This document shows positions 26,333 to 33,543 of a DNA stretch of 64,000 bases, one piece after another. Under the pieces are notes generated by a model. The model searched no databases and had not been told where the DNA came from. It worked only from the letters and a program-made list of their open reading frames with translations. Numbering within the stretch: the stretch's first letter is position 1; every line of letters begins with the position of its first letter. This stretch comes from SpSt-333 sp040751955. Lineage in GTDB: Bacteria > Bacteroidota > Ignavibacteria > UBA10030 > UBA8401. The position numbers were made by a program, and so were the translations under genes. Location: positions 25,932 through 89,931 of the forward strand of contig JBFMFY010000007.1 in the NCBI GenBank assembly GCA_040751955.1, given 5' to 3'.

Positions 26333-27367
26333 TTATTCCGTCACCACAACCGGCGAGCCGTTGATCAGTTTCTGATACCCGGTGACAATCAAATGTTCTC
26401 CGATGTTCAATCCCGATGTCACCTCAACGAGATTTCCCTGGCGGCCGCCGATTGTAATGCGCCGTTCTTCCGCAATGCCGTTGTTGTTCACATAAACAAC
26501 GTACCGGTCGCGGTCTACCAGTTGAATGATATTCTCACTGACGAGGATTGCGTCGGTTTTTTTCCTCCGGACAAGATTCACCTTTGCGACCATTTCAGGT
26601 TTGATCCTGCCGTGCGGATTCTGCAGCACGATCTCGATGAGCATCGTGCGGTTCGCAGCCGAAACGGTTGAACTGACGAACGATACAGTGCCGTTCAGCA
26701 CTTCACCGGGAACAGCGTCAAACGTCACCGATGCGGGTGTTCCTGTTTTTATCGTGCCGGCATATAATTCGGGAATCTCCGCTTGTATCTTAATCATGGA
26801 TGTGTTCACTACCCGGGCAATCGGAACGCCGGGCGGAGCCATTTCGCCGGCATTCGGCATCGTATTGTCAACCACGCCGTCAATCGGACTGCGAAGTTGC
26901 GTCCGTTCCCAGCGCGCTTTCATCAAGTCGGCGTTGGCTTTTGCGGCGTCACGGCTGTAGATCATATTCTTGTACTGCAATTCGCTGATCCCTTGCTGTT
27001 CGTACACCGACTGCTGCTTTTCGACATTGAGTTGCGCGATCCGGTATTGCGCTTCGGCGGCGTCGTATCCCGCTTTGATCACTTCATCTTTGAGAATAAC
27101 GATAAGATCACCTTTCTTCACATGGTCTCCCTTTTTTTTCACCCACTCTTTCACGACACCCCCTTCTTCGGGGCTTATCATCACATCTTCAAACGCTTTC
27201 ACCGTACCGGCAACCTGAATGCCGTCGATCATGGGAGATGGTTTGATTTGTTGGACCGTAACGTTGACCGGTTGGACTTTTTGCGTGCTGCCTGTTTCTT
27301 CTTTTGTGCAGGAAGAAACGCCGAGAAGGAAAACACAGATGACAACTGCGGTTGATATTTTTTTCAT
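26333..27367 (-). CDS. RND efflux membrane fusion (periplasmic adaptor) lipoprotein
   Basis: 344 residues with a lipoprotein signal (lipobox LLGVSSC, Cys20). The adaptor fold is visible: VQQIKPSPMIDGIQVAGTVK, the lipoyl half VISPEEGGVV/GDHVKKGDLIVILKD, a short alpha-hairpin (YDAAEAQYRIAQLNVEKQQ to ANADLMKARW), the second lipoyl half RSPIDGVVDNTMPNAGEMA, then the beta-barrel and membrane-proximal domains (FDAVPGEVLNGTVSFVSS, RDRYVVYVNNNG, RRITIGGRQGNLVEVTSGL). It links the RND pump to the outer-membrane channel. Confidence 0.92.
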   Translation of the reverse strand: MKKISTAVVICVFLLGVSSCTKEETGSTQKVQPVNVTVQQIKPSPMIDGIQVAGTVKAFEDVMISPEEGGVVKEWVKKKGDHVKKGDLIVILKDEVIKAGYDAAEAQYRIAQLNVEKQQSVYEQQGISELQYKNMIYSRDAAKANADLMKARWERTQLRSPIDGVVDNTMPNAGEMAPPGVPIARVVNTSMIKIQAEIPELYAGTIKTGTPASVTFDAVPGEVLNGTVSFVSSTVSAANRTMLIEIVLQNPHGRIKPEMVAKVNLVRRKKTDAILVSENIIQLVDRDRYVVYVNNNGIAEERRITIGGRQGNLVEVTSGLNIGEHLIVTGYQKLINGSPVVVTE

Positions 27368-27398
27368 TGATGGATTCCTTTGTTATTCATTTCTTTGG

Positions 27399-27517
27399 AA
27401 CATGCTTCGACGCAACGCAATAGAGCATAGTCATCCTGAGCAAATGCCGATGTTGGTATCGGCATGCGTCGAAGGATGACGCAATTCTATAAATTGCGCT
27501 TTGCTCAGCATGACTAT
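27399..27517. repeat. ~117-bp dispersed repeat between the TolC-like and fusion-protein genes
   Basis: From CATGCTTCGACGCAACGCAA to GCTCAGCATGACTAT, with inner complementary blocks GTCATCCTGAGCAAATGCCG and CGGCATGCGTCGAAGGATGA. It is the partner of the copy at 26195-26313 with the same length and order of blocks. Confidence 0.8.
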
Positions 27518-27542
27518 ATTTTTTTTGAAACGAGGACATTTC

Positions 27543-29225
27543 TTACTCCTCCTCTTCCCGCGCATACTCCGGCAGGCGGCCGAGCATCGAATCGAGTTCG
27601 GCAGCAGCGACGAGATAATCATAGATCGACTGCATACGGTTCACTTTCGCCTGAGAGAGCGCAAGCTGCGCATCGTTCACTTCCAATTGCGTTGCAGCAT
27701 TTGTAAGGAAGCGGGCGGTGACGATCTTGTAGCCACGTTCCGCCGTCTCGACAGTCTTCTGCTGAGCATCGATACGCTTACGCGCCTGGCGCAGGTTTCC
27801 GATCACAGAACGTACGCCCATCTGCAGATTCCGTTCGAGACTTCCTTTTTGTTCTTCTGTTTTCTGTTTCTCCAGCTGCGCCTGTTCAATGCGCGAACTT
27901 GTCTGCAGTCCCTGAAAAAGATTGAGCGAGAATGTCAATCCCACCTGCGATTGTTTGTAAAAGTCGTTCGTCGAAATTCTGTAATCATCTTTGATCGCCG
28001 TGTACGAGTACGAACCGTACGCCGCGATGGTGGGGAGGAAGTTTGCTTTCTCCGCATACACCAATGCATCGTTCAATTCGATCTGATGTTGTACGATGTT
28101 GAGAGCCGGGTTCGATTCCAGTACGGTTTCATTCGCTGTCATCAATATGGATTCGTCCACTTCCTGCAGCGTTAAACTTTCTGCCGGGATGAAGTTCACC
28201 GAATCCGCGACGCCGATTGTGTTGCGGAGATTGTCAACAGCAAGATTAAAATTTGTCTCGGACTGAATAACAATCGGGCGGAGATTTTCCACGCCGACTG
28301 TTGCGCGCAGTTCGTCGTATTCGGAGACGATGCCCTGTGACCGCATCAATTGCACATTCTTCAGATTTTCTTCTGCATTTTTCAGATTGGATTGCATCAT
28401 CGTCAGCGCTTCACGTGCCAGCAGCGCGCCATAATATGCTTTGCGGACTTTTGTTACCGTCTCGACCTTCTTTTGAAGGAAGATATCCCGCGCCATCTTT
28501 GAATAGATATTTGCCGCACCAACGCCGATGAAGACCGATCCGTTGAAGAGAATCTGCCGCACGTTCAATGCGGCATTGGCAGAATTTGTGGGGGACATTG
28601 AGAAAGGGAGCTCGATCAGTTGACCGGTCGGCTTCGGTACTTTTGCCGAAGAGTCCATCAGTTTCACGAGCGGATAATAGATTGCATCGGGAAAATAACT
28701 CTTCGGCTTGGAGACAATGTGGTTGAAATTGCCGCTGAGATCGACTGACGGCATCGTGTATCCCCATGCTTCCATCACACGCGCGTCGGAACGCTCCACC
28801 TCCAGCCGCGCGGAAACGAGCTCGGGATTATGCTGTATCGCCATTTGGACTGCTGCATCGATCGTGAGCGAGAGTTGCGTAGTGTCTTGCGCGGTTAAAC
28901 CAAGAGGGACCAAAATAAAAAATGACGATGTCATTGCGAGGGAGCGCAGCGACCGAAGCAATCTGTTGCTTCTGCGACAAAAAAGGAGATTGCTTCGCCA
29001 AACAACGGCTCGCAATGACAATGCTTTTCTGCTGTTATTCTGAACAAAGTCCCGACGCAGCGTATCTCCTCCGTGTCGGGACGGAGTGAACCCGCCTGCC
29101 GGACGGGCAGGGAATCCATCTTCTGGATTCTTCGTCGTCCCGCACAACGCGGGACTCCTCAGAATGACACGGTTGAGGTATTCTGTTATGCTTCTTGTCT
29201 GATGTGATTTGTTTTCTCTTTTCAT
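27543..29225 (-). CDS. TolC-like outer-membrane efflux protein with repeat-derived N-terminal insertions
   Basis: From about residue 98 this is an outer-membrane efflux protein (TolC/OEP family): LTIDAAVQMAIQHNPEL, long alternating helices, and a second repeat near ANETVLESNPALNIVQHQIE. The ATG at 29225 overlaps the tetR stop by ATGA. Between it and the hydrophobic core SSFFILVPLGLTAQ lie two dispersed repeats (29034-29168 and 28930-29019) read in frame as ~75 extra codons (VILRSPALCG... to ...LRSLRSLAM). Without them the N-terminus would be a charged region plus the hydrophobic core, a sensible signal peptide. An internal ATG at 28934, supplied by a repeat end, is the alternative start and would give 463 residues. 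Which start is used is open. Confidence 0.88.
   Translation of the reverse strand: MKRENKSHQTRSITEYLNRVILRSPALCGTTKNPEDGFPARPAGGFTPSRHGGDTLRRDFVQNNSRKALSLRAVVWRSNLLFCRRSNRLLRSLRSLAMTSSFFILVPLGLTAQDTTQLSLTIDAAVQMAIQHNPELVSARLEVERSDARVMEAWGYTMPSVDLSGNFNHIVSKPKSYFPDAIYYPLVKLMDSSAKVPKPTGQLIELPFSMSPTNSANAALNVRQILFNGSVFIGVGAANIYSKMARDIFLQKKVETVTKVRKAYYGALLAREALTMMQSNLKNAEENLKNVQLMRSQGIVSEYDELRATVGVENLRPIVIQSETNFNLAVDNLRNTIGVADSVNFIPAESLTLQEVDESILMTANETVLESNPALNIVQHQIELNDALVYAEKANFLPTIAAYGSYSYTAIKDDYRISTNDFYKQSQVGLTFSLNLFQGLQTSSRIEQAQLEKQKTEEQKGSLERNLQMGVRSVIGNLRQARKRIDAQQKTVETAERGYKIVTARFLTNAATQLEVNDAQLALSQAKVNRMQSIYDYLVAAAELDSMLGRLPEYAREEEE
28930..29019. repeat. 90-bp palindromic repeat (GTCATTGCGAG ... 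CTCGCAATGAC) inside the TolC-like reading frame
   Basis: Perfect 11-bp terminal inverted repeats GTCATTGCGAG/CTCGCAATGAC enclose a GC-rich core with GAAGCAATCT and AGATTGCTTC. Exactly 90 bp, open in the gene's frame. Relatives of this GTCATTGCGAG repeat are known as intergenic repeats in many bacteria. Confidence 0.85.
29034..29168. repeat. 135-bp repeat (GTTATTCTGAAC ... TCAGAATGAC) inside the TolC-like reading frame
   Basis: The ends are near-complementary (GTTATTCTGA and TCAGAATGAC). The core has CCCGACGCAG/GTGTCGGGAC and CCCGC/GCGGG pairs. The length is 135 bp, again a whole number of codons, with no stop in the gene's frame. It resembles the repeat at 31622-31674. Confidence 0.75.
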
Positions 29226-29905
29226 CTGTACCTCGTATTCAATATTCTGTGTAATTCTTCTTTTCCTTTGTCGGTCAGTATGGATTCAATCAACAGTGTC
29301 GTGGAGAGTCGAAGCGTATGTTTCAGGTCGATATTCATCGTTTCTTTCCAAAGATCGTACTGCGCGTCGATCCGCATCAGCAGCGTTGTCGCATTCGACC
29401 AGAGGACGATCGTTATTTCGACCGGGCTGAGATCGTCCCGCACCAACCCCTGCCGGACACCCTGTTTCAACGCTTCGATGACGATATTCCACAACTGCTG
29501 CGCAACAGAGTCGCATGAGTGCCTCATCTCCGCAGAGACCTGTTTGTGGAATTGCGGCGTCTCGAAGAAATGCATCATGCGGAAATAGTTTTTGTGCTCT
29601 TCGTAGAATTTTGAATATGTCTCGCTGAGGTTCAGCAGTGTTACGAGGAACGGAGCCCGTGCGTCGATATCGGAGCGGAACATGTCGTTCAGCAGCGACA
29701 TACCCCGCATCATGACGGCGAGGTAGAGATCTTCCTTGCTATGATAATAGAGATAGAGAGTTCCTTTGGCTAGCTCCGCCTGTTCTGCGATCTCGTCCAT
29801 GGTAGCAAGAAGCAGACCTTTGTCGAAGAAGACTTTCTGTGCGGCGTCTATGATCGATTCTTTGCGGCTCTCTTTTTCCCGTTCTTTGCGTTCAACGGTG
29901 CCCAT
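29222..29905 (-). CDS. TetR/AcrR family transcriptional regulator
   Basis: 227 residues with an N-terminal TetR helix-turn-helix: SIIDAAQKVFFDKGLLLATM followed by DEIAEQAELAKGTLYLYYHS and KEDLY. The C-terminal helical part (ligand/dimer domain) includes FYEEHKNYFRMMHFFETPQF. It is the first gene of the RND efflux row, and its stop overlaps the tolC-like ATG. A 17-bp palindrome overlapping a promoter-like pair sits upstream (30043-30072), so it probably represses its own operon until an efflux substrate is bound. Confidence 0.92.
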   Translation of the reverse strand: MGTVERKEREKESRKESIIDAAQKVFFDKGLLLATMDEIAEQAELAKGTLYLYYHSKEDLYLAVMMRGMSLLNDMFRSDIDARAPFLVTLLNLSETYSKFYEEHKNYFRMMHFFETPQFHKQVSAEMRHSCDSVAQQLWNIVIEALKQGVRQGLVRDDLSPVEITIVLWSNATTLLMRIDAQYDLWKETMNIDLKHTLRLSTTLLIESILTDKGKEELHRILNTRYR

Positions 29906-30114
29906 TTTTTTCCACTAAGGCACGAAGTTACAATTAAGAGTCTCACGTTTCAGGATTCAGGTTTCAGGTTTTTAATCATCAAGGCAGACTTTAAGCATGA
30001 GACATGAAATGTGAAACCTGAAGCAGTATTCGTGTTTGTGAACTTATAAACAGGGACTGACTTGCGGTCAGTTACTACATGCAAGTCTTGCAAGTTTTTT
30101 GTTGGTAAGCAAGA
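29906..30114. other. Region upstream of tetR with CAGGTTTCAGG-type repeats
   Basis: No gene seen. Direct copies of TTCAGG(A/T)TTCAGG at about 29950-29970 are matched by an inverted GAAACCTGAA near 30013, and CACTAAGGCACGAAG occurs at 29913-29927, similar in style to the repeats around the GxxExxY gene. The tetR promoter and operator lie at its distal end. Confidence 0.4.
30043..30072 (-). promoter_or_regulatory. Probable tetR-efflux promoter with TetR operator
   Basis: On the minus strand CTGACC (30066-30071) and TATAAG (30043-30048) are separated by 17 bases, a sigma-70-like pair. A perfect-arm palindrome ACTGAC-TTGCG-GTCAGT at 30056-30072 overlaps the -35 box and part of the spacer, as expected for a TetR-family repressor site. 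Confidence 0.55.
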
Positions 30115-30366
30115 ATGAAATCAGGAAAAATATTTTGTTATTCGGACAAATCGCTCTTGGGAAAACAAACGGAATTGCAGAAAATGAAATCCGGAGAAGA
30201 ATGTGCTGTATTCAATTTTTTTCACCGAGAAAAATATCTGTTTTCATTGTCGCTTTTTTCCAACGTAACAATTGTGACATTCTACGGAGATGGGGACGAA
30301 GAAGTTGCTAAAATATTGGCGGGCGTGTGTTACGGAATTTTTGGAAAAAATGTTTGGCAAGTGTGA
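30115..30366 (+). CDS. Possible small hypothetical protein
   Basis: 83 codons from ATG 30115 on the strand opposite to its neighbours, convergent with the P-loop gene and divergent from tetR. The sequence (FFHREKYLFSLSLFSNVTIV, TFYGDGDEEVAKILAGVCYG) has the look of a folded alpha/beta protein but matches nothing I recognise. The ribosome binding site is weak and base composition is AT-richer than the surroundings. It may be a recent acquisition or a chance frame in a gene-poor gap. Confidence 0.3.
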   Translation: MKSGKIFCYSDKSLLGKQTELQKMKSGEECAVFNFFHREKYLFSLSLFSNVTIVTFYGDGDEEVAKILAGVCYGIFGKNVWQV

Positions 30367-30388
30367 ACAGAATAACTGCGGTTCATTC

Positions 30389-31588
30389 TTACAGTATGTT
30401 CCGGTATGATTCAGTGATTTCGGATCTCATCATATCGAAGAGCGGTGAATGCAGAGATCGTTTCATAGAAGAAATCAATAGTGTCGCTTCCACATACGCC
30501 GCCGTGTACGTCGTGCCGCGGTACTCGGGATAAAACGGATTAACGGTGATTGCAGCGAGAAGGATAGGTTTACGATACGAGATGATGATGTTGAGTCCGG
30601 TCAGTTGTGCAATGTGTTGTGCGGTGCGCTGCGGCTCGCCGGAAAGAAGGAGGGAGATGGGATCGGTGAAGATAATTTCATGCGGGCGGTCTGCTTCTTG
30701 CAGGAGACGAATTCTTTCGGTAAGTGTTTGCAAACCAATCGATGTAATCAATCCATTGATAATAAGTGGATTCCCGCTTTCGCTGGAACGACAATCCTCT
30801 TTATAATGTAATATTAACTTTTCGACTTCCGTTGCGTCAATAATGGTTGAGGAGGAGCTCCCGGCAGGTAAAGCGAGATTCTTCGCTTCGCTCGGAATGA
30901 CATTGATTGAGAAGTTGTTTTGTTTATTATTCCACTGCGTCTTACCGAATTGAAATAAGAATTCAATCGCTTTCATTTCCTCAACAAGAGCGGCAATGTC
31001 GGTTGTCCGTGCTGCGCCGGTGGTGAAGATGATCTTGTCGACAACAGACATCGGTGCAATACGATTGAGCGAACCATCAACAAAAATATCTTTGCAACCT
31101 AAATCTGTCATCTGTCGCACAACCTTTTCGAGTTCGCTCCGTTTGTTCGGTCCCGCAAGCACAATCAAGCCGGGTGTCTCACATCGCACAATGACGATCT
31201 CGCCGAGCGCAGTGTACAATCCGGTTTTCTGAATGATGCTCCAGCCTCTCGCCGGCACGCATTGCAACGATGTTGAAGCGATCATTCCATGATGAAGAAA
31301 GATGCGCGGCTTCGGAAGTGATGTGATGTTGTCGATCTCTTCGCCGTCATAGCCGATACTGGTAACGCCGGTTGTCATTCGGAACGAAGTCCCGAAGGGA
31401 CGAGTGAGGAATCTGGACTGAATATGCGGCGGAGAAGCAGATTTCTCGCCTCCTTCGTCGGCTCGAAATGACACCGATGAAGTATTGTCTGCATCCAGAA
31501 CTCCAAACTGAGATTTGTGAAGCAGCGCGTTGAGCGTGGTGGTCTTGCCGGTGTTCTTTGCCGTCCCTGCGATGCCGATGATGGACAT
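30389..31588 (-). CDS. P-loop NTPase-like protein of the aminomutase cluster, carrying repeat-derived inserts
   Basis: 399 residues. The N-terminus has a BioD/CobQ-like P-loop, GIAGTAKNTGKTTTLNALLH, followed by LDADNTSS. Further motifs are VRCETPGLIVLAGPNKRSEL, KDIFVDGSLNRIAPM and IIFTTGAARTTDIAALVEEM. It follows the mutase gene by 155 bp and is probably the last gene of the operon. P-loop partners of B12 mutases often protect or reload the cofactor, so a chaperone or reactivase role is a reasonable guess, but nothing proves it. Residues ~39-71 (99 bp, 31374-31472), ~230-243 and ~266-274 are encoded by dispersed repeats; the frame stays open through all of them. Confidence 0.7.
   Translation of the reverse strand: MSIIGIAGTAKNTGKTTTLNALLHKSQFGVLDADNTSSVSFRADEGGEKSASPPHIQSRFLTRPFGTSFRMTTGVTSIGYDGEEIDNITSLPKPRIFLHHGMIASTSLQCVPARGWSIIQKTGLYTALGEIVIVRCETPGLIVLAGPNKRSELEKVVRQMTDLGCKDIFVDGSLNRIAPMSVVDKIIFTTGAARTTDIAALVEEMKAIEFLFQFGKTQWNNKQNNFSINVIPSEAKNLALPAGSSSSTIIDATEVEKLILHYKEDCRSSESGNPLIINGLITSIGLQTLTERIRLLQEADRPHEIIFTDPISLLLSGEPQRTAQHIAQLTGLNIIISYRKPILLAAITVNPFYPEYRGTTYTAAYVEATLLISSMKRSLHSPLFDMMRSEITESYRNIL
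30768..30792. repeat. Half repeat of the GGATTCCCGC type inside the P-loop gene
   Basis: GGATTCCCGCTTTCGCTGGA then ACGAC, matching one arm of the CATTCCCGCGAAAGCGGGAATCC repeat found at 35538-35594. It is read in frame as part of SSESGNPL. Confidence 0.55.
30870..30900. repeat. Half repeat of the GAATGAC/GCGAAG type inside the P-loop gene
   Basis: Ends TTCGCTTCGCTCGGAATGAC. On the coding strand it reads as VIPSEAKNLAL, the translation typical of this repeat family in one frame. Confidence 0.6.
31374..31472. repeat. 99-bp repeat (GTCATTCGGAAC ... GCTCGAAATGAC) inside the P-loop gene
   Basis: The outer ends GTCATT and AATGAC are inverted. The inside carries GTCCCGAAGGGAC and CAGATTTCTCGCC blocks seen in other copies. 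Exactly 33 codons, no stop in frame. Cutting it out joins TCATCGGT to AACCGGCG and leaves the frame intact. Confidence 0.8.
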
Positions 31589-31621
31589 AAAAACGAAAAT
31601 GTGATTTGAGGAATTTCTTTA

Positions 31622-31711
31622 CTGGATTCTTCACTTCATCCCGATCTAAATCATCGGGACTCGTTCAGAATGACACGGTATATTCAGATTTCTCGCTTTG
31701 CTCGAAATGAC
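31622..31711. repeat. Two adjoining dispersed repeats between the mutase and P-loop genes
   Basis: One unit ends GGGACTCGTTCAGAATGAC at 31674 with a CCCGAT/ATCGGG stem. A second partial unit (AGATTTCTCGCTTTGCTCGA then AATGAC) ends at 31711. Both belong to the GTCATT...AATGAC families seen elsewhere in the window. Confidence 0.7.
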
Positions 31712-31743
31712 AAAGGGAAATGAATATTTCAGAAGTCACATAT

Positions 31744-33543
31744 TTATTGAATGACTGTTCCTTTGCCGAACGTTCCCGGATACGCGCCGTCCTCTTTGCT
31801 GCCGAGTGCGCCGGCGTTGATTGCTTCGGGGAGATTTGCATATGCGGCAACTGTTTCAAGAGTCGATTGGATCTTTCGAACGAAATCATCTGTGAAATTG
31901 TCCGCTGCGGCTGTCGGTTGGAATGATGCATCTCCCATGAACCGGAATGCATCGGTCACGGCGCGGATGGAATCGATGCGCGATGCAATCGTGATGGGTC
32001 CGCGTGAGAACGCTTCGTCAGTTGACGCTATTGTAATTGCATCTACTCCGGCACATGCAGCGAGCGCGGCGTGGTACGATGTGGCATTTGCCGATTGCAC
32101 GCGTTCTTCCGTCTGCGTCATGAACGCGATCGGTTCGCCGGGCCAGATCGGTGCATCAACGATCGAACGGAGCGCGCGGATCTTTGCAGCGTTGTAATCG
32201 ACATAATTCTGTTTCATCTGTCCATGCAGAACAATATCCGGTCCGTAGCAGAAGAGAGGTTTCAGGATCGCTTTTGCCCCGAGTTTTTTTCCGAGCATCA
32301 CGTTGATCAATAATCCCGCAAGTGATTTTGCAGCAGGCACGCCGCTCAGTTCATCGTTTCCCGGAATGTCGAACGCCATGATATGCTCGGCTGCGATCTT
32401 CATCGCAAACAGACCATCCACAGTCAATCGCTCAGGATCTGTACCTGCGCCGAGCGATCCGTACACAAGATTGATCTTTGTCATATCGGCGCCCGCTTGT
32501 GCGGCGAGATAGATCGTCTCCGGCGTGTTCAATCCACGGTGTGCGCGGACAGTAAGTAATGTCGAAGGGTCCAGAGATTCCCTCATCAACCGTACATTTT
32601 CTTCAGAGGTGATCGTTCCGTCGTTCTCATGCGTCAGGAGTCCGTGGAGCAATCCTTCGTACCGCGCCTCCCACGACGGATTGATGATGAGGAATCCGTC
32701 AACGCCGTACCGCTCGCAGATCTTTGCGTGAACGATATCCATCGTCGGACATCCGCTGCCGAGGAATTTGAAAATGAGCGGCTGGCGTGCGTTGTGCCGG
32801 ATATTCTGTTGATGCAGCGATTGTTTCTGGCGGAGGAGCAGCCGGATATTTTCGACTTCGTTGTCCGTGATGTAGCGGACCCCTTTCGGGAATATTTTTT
32901 TGGAATTCGCATCGGCGATAACCGGATCGCACAGTGCGTCGTACCGATCCATTAATGATCTTCTGCGGGACGAGTCCGTAACTACGGAGAGTTCCTGACG
33001 TATCTTGCATCGTTCTATTCCGGCGGACGATTTACCTTCTGCCCAGCGCAACGTTTTTTCCGCAATTGTATCGAGCAGATCGCCGATTCGTCTGTGCCGG
33101 AAGGAATAGAAATAGTGGCACGTGATATCCGGTTTTGTCCGCTCATGGTTGCCGGCGGCGCTGTGCAACGGACGATCTTCAATGTATGCAATCACTTCGT
33201 CGATCGATGAGTGTTCGCCGAATCCTTTGTCGAAGCCGAGTTCCGCGGCAAGTTCCGGTGTGATCGGTTTTCCTCCCAATACTATTTTTGTCGATTCGCG
33301 AACGCCTGCAGCATCAAGCAGGTCGTTGAATCGTGCAAGCAGCTCTGCCACACCGTACCCCAGCGTGCGGCTGACAAGGATGTAATCATACTGTGTTGCC
33401 GATGCTTTTTTCACGATCTCTTCCATCGAAAGGTCGGGGGGGAGGAGTTCGGTGCAATGTCCGCGCTCTGCAAGAGAATTTTTTATTAGTTTGATGCCGA
33501 CATCGTGGACCGGATCGAACGGGACGCAGAGGATCTTTTTCAT
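31744..33543 (-). CDS. Cobalamin-dependent aminomutase-like protein: B12-binding domain fused to a TIM barrel
   Basis: 599 residues from ATG 33543, which overlaps the upstream small gene by ATGA. Residues ~1-125 match the B12-binding Rossmann domain of lysine 5,6-aminomutase beta (KamE) and ornithine aminomutase (OraE): His13 in FDPVHDVGIKL as cobalt ligand, ILVSRTLGYG, then VLGGKPITPELAAELGFDKG. Residues ~270-560 read as a TIM barrel like their alpha part (FLIINPSWEARYEGLLHGLL, GADMTKINLVYGSLGAGTDP, LKPLFCYGPDIVLHGQMKQN). The order B12-then-barrel is reversed relative to OraE. The position of the PLP-anchoring lysine (11 residues after the His in KamE/OraE) is Leu24, and the Asp of the usual DxHxxG is shifted by one. 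It is probably an AdoCbl mutase for an amino acid; the substrate is unknown. Confidence 0.7.
   Translation of the reverse strand: MKKILCVPFDPVHDVGIKLIKNSLAERGHCTELLPPDLSMEEIVKKASATQYDYILVSRTLGYGVAELLARFNDLLDAAGVRESTKIVLGGKPITPELAAELGFDKGFGEHSSIDEVIAYIEDRPLHSAAGNHERTKPDITCHYFYSFRHRRIGDLLDTIAEKTLRWAEGKSSAGIERCKIRQELSVVTDSSRRRSLMDRYDALCDPVIADANSKKIFPKGVRYITDNEVENIRLLLRQKQSLHQQNIRHNARQPLIFKFLGSGCPTMDIVHAKICERYGVDGFLIINPSWEARYEGLLHGLLTHENDGTITSEENVRLMRESLDPSTLLTVRAHRGLNTPETIYLAAQAGADMTKINLVYGSLGAGTDPERLTVDGLFAMKIAAEHIMAFDIPGNDELSGVPAAKSLAGLLINVMLGKKLGAKAILKPLFCYGPDIVLHGQMKQNYVDYNAAKIRALRSIVDAPIWPGEPIAFMTQTEERVQSANATSYHAALAACAGVDAITIASTDEAFSRGPITIASRIDSIRAVTDAFRFMGDASFQPTAAADNFTDDFVRKIQSTLETVAAYANLPEAINAGALGSKEDGAYPGTFGKGTVIQ

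Noticed and set aside
26195..29168. Insertion sequences or transposase remnants
   Set aside because: The repeats are short (57-135 bp) and I see no transposase motif in any frame; they fit non-coding palindromic repeats.
28930..29225. Frameshift or gene fusion explaining the long N-terminus of the TolC-like protein
   Set aside because: The extra codons are fully accounted for by two recognisable dispersed repeats of 135 and 90 bp plus 14 bp of original sequence; no frame change is needed.
31744..33543. Glutamate mutase or methylmalonyl-CoA mutase as identity of the B12 mutase
   Set aside because: The B12 domain matches KamE/OraE over its length (LGGKPITPELAAELGFDKGF), and the barrel lacks the motifs of MutE or MutB that I would expect.
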